From positions 1 to 25,498 of the forward strand of contig LLCB01000529.1 in the NCBI GenBank assembly GCA_001414345.1: 25,498 nt of DNA, read 5' to 3'. Below, in pieces: positions 19,650-25,498 of the stretch (position 1 is the stretch's first letter; each line of letters begins with the position of its first letter). A model generated the notes under the pieces. The model was not told where the DNA came from. It saw only the letters and a program-made list of their open reading frames with translations, and searched no databases. The stretch comes from Hymenoscyphus infarciens. Its lineage: Eukaryota > Ascomycota > Leotiomycetes > Helotiales > Helotiaceae. A program made the position numbers and the translations under genes.

Positions 19650-20323
19650 ATGACATCCATCCTGCCTCCATTTCCCAAGTTCGTCATGACGGTCCTCGAA
19701 CCAATTTCTCTGTGAGCAAAGTCCGGTCCTTCCCGCCTGGTCTTAATCATCTGGCTAACTTACTCTGAAGAGTCGCTGGCGCGGTAGCACCATTCATATC
19801 GCCGGAATGGTTCATTGCGGAACAGAGCCCTCTCACTCCCATTGAGCCAGTCAGTGCCAATGCCGCCATGGTTGCTTATCAGTGAGTCCATCTCCTTTTT
19901 AAATTCGACTGAATTTGTCTTCTTTCTCCTTTCTATTATAAGAGGACTAATAAAGACAAATATAGACTAGGTAACATTTACCTCCTCCTTGCCATGGTTG
20001 GCATAGCTGTTCTCTACTCCACCATCGAAGCAAAGGTAGTAAGAAATTACGTTATCGCTCTCTGGATTGCAGATATTGGCCATGTAGCAATTACATGTTG
20101 CGGTATGGAATATGCAAAGCTCATCGATATTTCAAATTGGAACCCAATGACTTGGGGAAATATCGCTGCGACCGTGAGTCCTTCCTACTTTTGCTCTGAA
20201 ACCCTATGAACCTCTGGACTGACAAATTTTAAGGTTTTCCTCTTTACTACCCGCACTGGATATCTGTTGGGGGCATTTGGCCCAGATCGTGTCCCTGCTT
20301 CTACAAGCAAGAAGCTTCAATGA
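19650..20323 (+). CDS. DUF7704-type small membrane protein
   Basis: Four exons (19650-19711, 19771-19881, 19966-20173, 20234-20323) encode 156 residues. The introns of 59, 84 and 60 bp have GTGAG donors and AG acceptors, and all keep frame. Four hydrophobic segments are expected at about 9-31, 56-76, 84-104 and 119-142. Landmarks of the fungal family include an EPIS near the start, LGNIYLLLAM before a helix, ALWIADIGHV, and the WNPMTWGNIAATVFLF motif leading into the last helix, followed by RTGYLLG. The function of the family is unknown. The length fits. The start is the first ATG after a pyrimidine-rich leader. No broken signals were seen, and it is likely expressed. Confidence 0.85.
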
Positions 20324-20490
20324 TGAGACGGATTCGCAAATTTCAGTGCCAGAGGTTCCAGATTTATCATTTATGACATGGCTACACGACCTTCAATTGC
20401 TACTCATGGTTGCTTCAGGACTTTATACTTTTTAAATGAGCTATGGTCTTGTTTCCGTTCATTGTGTTACCTCTTTGGAGCAAAAATCAC
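20324..20490. other. 3' flank of the DUF7704 gene
   Basis: Probably the 3' untranslated region and downstream flank. No feature was recognised. Confidence 0.4.
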
Positions 20491-20900
20491 GGGTTACCTA
20501 TGAGTAGACTAACTTCGCTGGGCGAGGCCATTCCCAGGTAACCCACAAACAGCCTGAGTTTTCCGGAATTCCTGGGTTGCCTATGGACAGCCCACCTTTT
20601 CCAAATAAGCAATTTATAGGCCACTTACTAATGGTCTGATTCGTCTGACATAGGCTATTAGTGGGTTACCTACGAATTGCTCGGCTTCACTTTGTTTTTC
20701 CACAGAACACGCGATTAATCGGTTACCTTGCCTTTTTCAAATGATCTATTCATAATAAACCATATACAGTCCATCTTTTTAAACATCGGCTATTTATAAG
20801 TAACCTATGAATAGCTTGCCTTTTTTTTAGAATACATTTTTTGTAGGTTACCTACCAATAGTCCACCTTTTCCGCATTGGGATATTATTAGGTATAGCTT
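20491..20900. repeat. Degenerate minisatellite with GGTTACCTA cores
   Basis: The phrase GGGTTACCTATGAGTAG and variants recur at about 20491, 20573, 20663, 20721, 20799 and 20845, usually followed within 12-20 bases by GCCCACCTTTTCC-like sequence. Spacing is irregular (46-90 bp), so units have been lost or altered. GGTTACC is itself close to a palindrome (GGTAACC). No open frame covers the array. Confidence 0.6.
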
Positions 20901-21960
20901 GACAGTTTTTTAAAGATGACTATACTTTTCTCTCGCATTCCTATTACTTCTCGCCATTGTATCAACTCTCTTATGGTACCTAACACTATCGACACCCCTG
21001 TGAGGCCAACTGCTGAGCCATAATACAAACTAACTAATGTCATCATACTCTTTAAAAAAAAGAATTCTAAAGAGCGCGATAGTCCTAAGAAATATTAAAC
21101 TCAGTTTGGATCTATATGGAATCAGTGCAAAACCGCAGGTGGAAGGGCCTACAAGCCAAAAGAAGAATACAGTTAGTAATTGAGACAATCATTATGTTTT
21201 CCCCTCATCTTGATGTCTTGATTCTATCGAGGGTAGAGGAGGGTTTGACTGGGTAGGTATGTAATTACCCTGGTATACTTCATTCACCGAACCTAACAAC
21301 GGGAGTTTCGTACAGTACTCTGTTCGACTCCTTCAAGTATTCTAAACCTTTTAGAATACACAAATGTTATACCTAGTCCTCTACGCCCTAAATCCTTCCG
21401 TACTTTGTTTATTTAACATGTTTAATCTAAAAAAAATCGAATAATGTAATCATTCACTTAACGTTACCAGACCTCCTACCCGATAGTATAAAGTAGTAAT
21501 ATCAGAGCATCGGATGTTTGTTAATTTCCTCATTTGGCGAGATCCCATAGATCAAAAGCTTGAAAAAGGAGGCTGCTCGTCGATTTCCTCAGTTTGTTAT
21601 TACGATTGATACTCTATACTGAATTTCTGCTCGTCAATTTCTCAATTAGGTCTGTCGTATGCATTGAAATAATACCAACGCAGGGCACGGACTGTTACCA
21701 GGCAGAAGGTCCTTGCTAATTGTAATTTTAGTCCCACATAGTGATGAATATCTCTCGTATTTGCTCGTATGAGCTGACAGCTCCATCATATTTTTTCTCA
21801 TGTGCAACCATCTTAGAATCCGAGACTTCGACGAATAGAGACTTCACTTGTAATATTTGTTGTTTCCATTGCTTATGTTCCTATATCTTGTTCAAGCTCA
21901 GTCCTTCAACTGAATCATAAGCCAGTTCTCCAATTCTTGTCCATCCACTTCTAATTGCAT
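20901..21960. other. Long stretch without a recognisable gene
   Basis: About 1 kb with mixed composition and frequent stops in all frames. A weak direct repeat, CTGCTCGTC(G/A)ATTTC, occurs at about 21573 and 21627. ATTCACCGAACCTA near 21282 also occurs near 9035 inside retroelement A, hinting at a scrap of related repeat DNA. I see nothing else. Confidence 0.45.
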
Positions 21961-22480
21961 ACCCTTAATTTCAACGGGGCTCTAGCTTCAGTCCTTGTTG
22001 TGGGGGTAAATTGCCTTCATTGTTCTTAACCCAATTTGAATATTACATGTCGATTTCTAGGTTCAAGCATCTACCGCCCCTATTGAGGGATATGGTATCA
22101 CTGAGTTGACCTGGGAGGTTGAGACTACACCAGGGGGGCCCAAACACAATTTCACCGGCAACTTTCAACAGGTCATCCTTCAACTAGAAGTCGTCAACCC
22201 GAACTAGGAAACGTTTTCGGAAACTCCTCCAGCGAACCAGCAGTTTCGAAAACGGGCAATCAACTTTCCATTCACGAGTGTTGAAAACTGCAATAGTCGT
22301 TTCGACAGATGGTGGTATGCCAGGGTTGACCGGACATTGAATAACATCAACTTTCTCAATGCCATTCTAGGAAACCCCACTGCTGGACCTGGACCCCTTA
22401 CTTGCGCGGCAGTTGCCTGCACTCTCGGCTCTCTCATCTGGTGGCGCAACAACGATGTAACAACAGCCAAAGCTTGTAAC
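21961..22480 (+). pseudogene. Broken gene for a small secreted cysteine-containing protein
   Basis: Two exons are recognisable, 21961-22005 and from 22061, with a 55-bp intron (GTAAAT...TAG) in phase 0. The first encodes a signal-peptide-like LNFNGALASVLVVG, but the codon before it is CAT and no start codon is in frame. The second reads VQASTAPIEGYGITELTWEV, then a stop (TAG, 22205-22207) where TGG would fit, then a cysteine region with GNPTAGPGPLTC and SLIWWRNND before similarity seems to end. This resembles a widespread family of secreted ascomycete proteins of unknown role whose core is GPGPxxCxxVxC...IWWxNDN (from memory). The TGG-to-TAG change is CpA-to-TpA on the other strand, as RIP produces. 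Lost start, nonsense codon and lost 3' end all argue against function. Confidence 0.6.
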
Positions 22481-22559
22481 CTGAGAGCATGTAGTTTCCA
22501 CTCCGAAACTTACCAACCCACCCTCCTCGCTTGCTGGTGTATTTTTCCGTTCCTCAAAC

Positions 22560-23220
22560 TCAGTTTTCAGATGTTCTTTGTAGCTTTTTAATATCTTGTG
22601 CCCCGTCCTCATAAATAGTCAACTGACGATTCACCTTCCTGCACCTCACAAATGGTCCGGCAAGCTCAGGCATGATATCAAAAAGCCTCTGCCAATCATC
22701 CCCGAAATTGAAAAATTCCTTGTCATCCAGCATTCGCCACTCTAATTCTTCCGTTAAGAAGTGAGGATCCATATCTTCGTCTTCGGCGATCCAGGATTCA
22801 AATTGGGCATCAAGATCTTGAGATGTCTGGGGTTGGAGGAATAATGAGTACGAAGCCAGACGCAGTTATCATCCATATCAGGGTACGTCCATATTCTCGC
22901 CGCGGCGAGAGTCCACTTTTGAGGACGCCATGGGAAGAGAACTTCTGATAGCTGTTGAGAGGTGGGTGGCGTGAAATCAGTGCTGCTGTGATCCCGTAGA
23001 GGGTTGTATTCTTGGGGGATACGATCCAGTAATAGGAATTTGTTGATTAACCCCTTTCGTTGGCCATAGGAGGCTTCCTCAGAAGTGGGGTTCCAGTTGT
23101 GTTTTTGGAGTGAGTTACTTGTTGCTTGCTTTTGGCAGTTTTATAAGGAATATTTATGATGAGATATTGTTCTGCTGAGAGTGCACCTGTAGGGGGGGGG
23201 GGGGGAATGGCTTCGGACAT
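22560..23220 (-). pseudogene. Frame-disrupted gene of unknown function
   Basis: A possible start at 23220 reads MSEAIPPPPP (through a 14-base C run) into a donor at 23186; a 62-bp intron then joins at 23124 to a long frame containing GLINKFLLLDRIPQEYNPLR and WRPQKWTLAAARIWTYPD. That frame stops at 22754. From about 22870 another frame carries a more protein-like acidic tail (DLDAQFESWIAEDEDMDPHF, then DDWQRLFDIMPELAGPF) ending at 22560. No intron of believable length links the two frames, so a 1- or 2-base shift between about 22800 and 22880 is the simplest reading. Alternatively the upstream frame is a complete 134-residue protein. The product is not recognised. Confidence 0.45.
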
Positions 23221-23748
23221 TATGGTGGGGAGACTTTAGGGAGGTGAGGTTAAGGTAACTGGTCTGCCTTACTCGCTTAAGGCCAGATGGTTACTCCTTT
23301 TGGAGTGTTTTGGTCTCGCTCTTTTGGTGGAGTGGTACCGACTGGCTCAAAGGAACTAGGTAAGTCTGTGAAATGGGGGACAAATTCTAATAGGACAAAG
23401 TTATATTATATAGTCAATTTCCATGACATGCGAAAGCTCAACTGTTCTAACTTACGAGAAATTTGAAACGGTTTTTATTAACAAATAAACACGGTGAGTT
23501 TTTGAAGGATTGTCTCTCGTTTAATTGTGCCTGAAGGATTGTCTCTCGTTTAATTGTGCCTGAAGCCGTTTACCTCTAGCCTAAATTAGTCGACCTCAAG
23601 CTTCAATGATTCACCACTCGACAGGGGTTTCGGGCATCGGAGGTTAGGCATTCCCACGCAAAATACAAATTTCATTGTAGATTAATACCCTGGTCATTTC
23701 TTTCAATTTAGTTTCTTTCAATTCAATACTTCCCTCTATCTACATAAA
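23221..23748. other. Divergent intergenic region
   Basis: Between the frame-disrupted minus-strand gene and the NAD(P)-binding gene. It contains a 29-bp tandem duplication (23503-23560) and a pyrimidine-rich leader (TTTCTTTCAATTCAATACTT) just before the ATG at 23749. No gene. Confidence 0.5.
23503..23565. repeat. 29-bp exact tandem duplication
   Basis: A unit starting TGAAGGATTGTCTCTC is present twice, head to tail, at 23503-23531 and 23532-23560, followed by the first five bases of a third. The copies are identical, so the duplication is recent. It lies about 190 bp upstream of a start codon and may or may not affect it. Confidence 0.9.
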
Positions 23749-24553
23749 ATGCCAACTTACACTGTCCTGGGGGGCACTGGTTCAACAGGAAGTGCCATAC
23801 CGCAATCTCATCACTTCCCCCCCTCCCAATCTCAAACTTCGCGTCTTCGTCCGCTCGAAATCAAAACTCTTGAATCTCATTCCTGATCTTTCAACACGAT
23901 CAGACACAGAGATTATAGAAGGAGCTCTCACATCTCAATCCGAGTTAGCAAAATGTCTAGCCAGTTCCGACGCAATATTTTCATGCATCGCAACAAATGA
24001 CAGCGCACCGGTTACAACAATCGCAATCGACACGGCAGCCTCCATAATCTCAGCCTTGAGAGAAGTTAGAAATTCTGAGGGTGGAAATTACACCCCACCG
24101 GTCGTCCTAGTCCTGACTTCAGCAAGTGTAAACGACTCCCTCTCAGGCACACCACCCCAACCAATTAAAACATTACTCCATTGCGCACTCTGGTATCTCT
24201 ATGAAGATCTCCGGAAGGCAGAATCCCTCTATAGTTCCCTCCAAAAAGATGATCCCGGATTGCTCGACGCTATCTTTGTCCAACCGCCGGCAATTATGCC
24301 AGGGACCGTCGCAACGGGACATCGACTTAGTACTGAGGAGGGAGGAGGAGTAGTCAGTTTTGCGGATGTAGCTGGTGGGATGATTGAGATGGTTGAGAAG
24401 AGAGGGGAGTTGAAGTGGAAGGGTGTCAGTGTTTTGGCGACCGGGGTGGTGGTTGTTAATTGGGGACCTAATATTAGGGCTTTGTTGCCAGGGATGATCG
24501 CTTATTGTTCGCCGATGCTTTGGAGGTTGGGGAGGAGTTGGAGTTTGTGGTGA
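23749..24553 (+). pseudogene. NmrA-like NAD(P)-binding protein with a frameshift
   Basis: The ATG at 23749 begins MPTYTVLGGTGSTGSA, the classic GGxGxTG dinucleotide-binding start of NmrA-like/atypical SDR proteins. That frame ends near 23884, while the true continuation is in the +1 frame from about 23798: YRNLITSPPPNLKLRVFVRS, then the DAIFSCIATNDS, VVLVLTSASVN, LYEDLRKAESLY, IFVQPPAIMPG and VSVLATGVVVVNWGPNIRAL motifs, to the stop at 24551-24553. Total length, about 268 codons plus one base, is normal for the family apart from the shift near 23790-23803. A loss of two bases (or gain of one) explains it; no intron fits. If real, the product would lack its cofactor-binding strand. A sequencing error is possible because the rest is intact. 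Members reduce or oxidise small molecules or sense NADPH; the substrate here is unknown. Confidence 0.75.
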
Positions 24554-24809
24554 TTACTTTGGGATAATCTTCTGTATATAGGGATTGCGCTGTCCCAACG
24601 CTAGCAGGGGTCCCTGGTGTGCCAAGAGCGCCACCACGTGACTCGCCCTCTCATTCTCCTATTCACTCTGCCAGAAGCATTTTACTCTTTTCTCCGGGGG
24701 GCTAGCCCCCCGGACACCTCACGCATGCGGACCTTATCTCTACTAACCCTTGTTAAGGCCGCGCGTTACGATAAGATACGACCCTTAGAGGGCTATAAGG
24801 TCCTATACA
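24554..24809. other. Spacer with a GC-rich palindrome
   Basis: Short flank between the oxidoreductase gene and the right-hand satellite. It carries a CACGTG site (24636-24641) and the 22-bp palindrome listed separately. No gene; a 69-codon frame (24617-24826) is judged to be chance. Confidence 0.5.
24693..24714. repeat. 22-bp perfect GC palindrome centred on CTAG
   Basis: A TCCGG arm with a six-G run meets its mirror image across CTAG and ends CCGGA. It sits about 100 bp before the AT-rich satellite, and the DNA between them grades quickly into AT. It could be a hairpin or the end of an inverted-repeat element; no partner end was found in this window. Confidence 0.7.
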
Positions 24810-25498
24810 ACGTATTATCTATTTAATAGATAATTCGAGAAAATACTAAAGACTAAAGTTATAGCTTAAATAATATATAAAGAGGTCTATATTTTTAGTA
24901 TATAAAGCTTATAATTATATTTATTTATTAAATATATAGTAAATAAAAGGTTTTTATATTTAACTTATAAAAGTAATAATAATAGTTATCTATTAAATAG
25001 ATATTTAAAGTAAGGTTTTTTTATTATATTAAAAAGCGAATTATTATATTTATTTATTAGATAGATAAATAATTAACTATTTTTCTATATAACTTAAGAA
25101 GATAGCTACTTTATTTATTAATTAAATAAATATTTAAACTAAAGTCTTAATATATCTTATAACTCTAAATACTCGATCTATCTATTAAATATATATATAT
25201 TTTATAAAGTTAAATACTCTTTTTATCTATTAAATAGATAATAAGAGTAGACCTATTTTATATAGCTTATAAAGCTAAATACTTATTTTATCTATTAAAT
25301 AGATAATTAGAGTAAAGTGTTAATATATTGCTTAGAAACCTAAATACTCTTTTTATCTATTAAATTGAGATTTAGAGTAAAGTCTTTATATATAGCTTAT
25401 AAAGCTAAATACTCTTTTTATCTATTAAATAGATAATTAGAGTAAAGACTTTATATATAGCATATAAAGCTAAATACTCTTTTTATCTATTAAATAGA
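24810..25498. repeat. AT-rich palindromic satellite, 65-bp period
   Basis: Tandem copies are centred on TCTATTAAATAGA, with TACTCT and AGAGTA arms about 10 bases out, so each unit is a near-palindrome of about 35 bp plus a spacer ending TATAGCTTATAAAGCTAAA. Core copies begin at 25226, 25291, 25356, 25421 and 25486, exactly 65 bp apart. Earlier units (24818, 24924, 24989, 25051, 25116 and 25181) are more diverged, and one is 20 bp short. C is nearly always followed by T. The array runs off the right edge, and its best-kept units are the rightmost. Confidence 0.9.

Overview
The window looks like a chromosome segment of a filamentous ascomycete (Pezizomycotina, possibly Leotiomycetes; the class is a guess). 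The reasons are short introns (about 49-150 bp) with GT...CTAAC-like...AG signals, fungal gene families (NOP6-type RRM protein, telobox double-Myb protein, DUF7704 membrane protein, NmrA-like oxidoreductase), and a sharp split between GC-balanced gene islands and very AT-rich, repeat-filled stretches whose mutations look like repeat-induced point mutation (RIP, C to T mainly at CpA).

Layout. 1-1134 is a palindromic AT satellite with a 141-bp dimeric period. 1135-2790 is non-repetitive DNA ending in a decayed membrane-protein gene. 2791-9693 is a transposon graveyard. It holds an LTR element B (3159-5702) with a solo LTR nested inside it (4698-5058, target duplication GCTAC), a second palindromic satellite (5708-6300), a 97-bp C-run/G-run MITE (6534-6630), and a better preserved minus-strand LTR element A (6684-9693, target duplication GTTTT) that keeps only a gag relic and internal tandem repeats.

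9893-20323 is the main gene island. It contains a NOP6-like RRM protein (minus), an unrecognised 663-codon gene (plus) broken by a 518-bp MITE in exon 1 and by an in-frame TGA, a SET-domain protein with a signal peptide (minus), a Teb1/Tay1-like telobox Myb protein (minus) and a DUF7704 membrane protein (plus).

20324-24553 is sparse and decaying. It has a worn minisatellite, a pseudogene of a small secreted cysteine-containing protein, a frame-disrupted minus-strand gene of unknown function, and an NmrA-like NAD(P)-binding gene with a frameshift just after its dinucleotide-binding motif. 24810-25498 is a third palindromic satellite, with a 65-bp period, running off the end.

The genes do not form one pathway. 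NOP6-like (ribosome assembly) and the Myb protein (telomere/promoter binding) are housekeeping; the others are accessory. The strongest observations are the clean MITE disruption of a gene, the three palindrome-based satellites that share a core with two flanking the window, and the dated nesting of LTR elements. I found no CRISPR array, rRNA, tRNA or viral gene. I did not find a convincing new multi-gene system.
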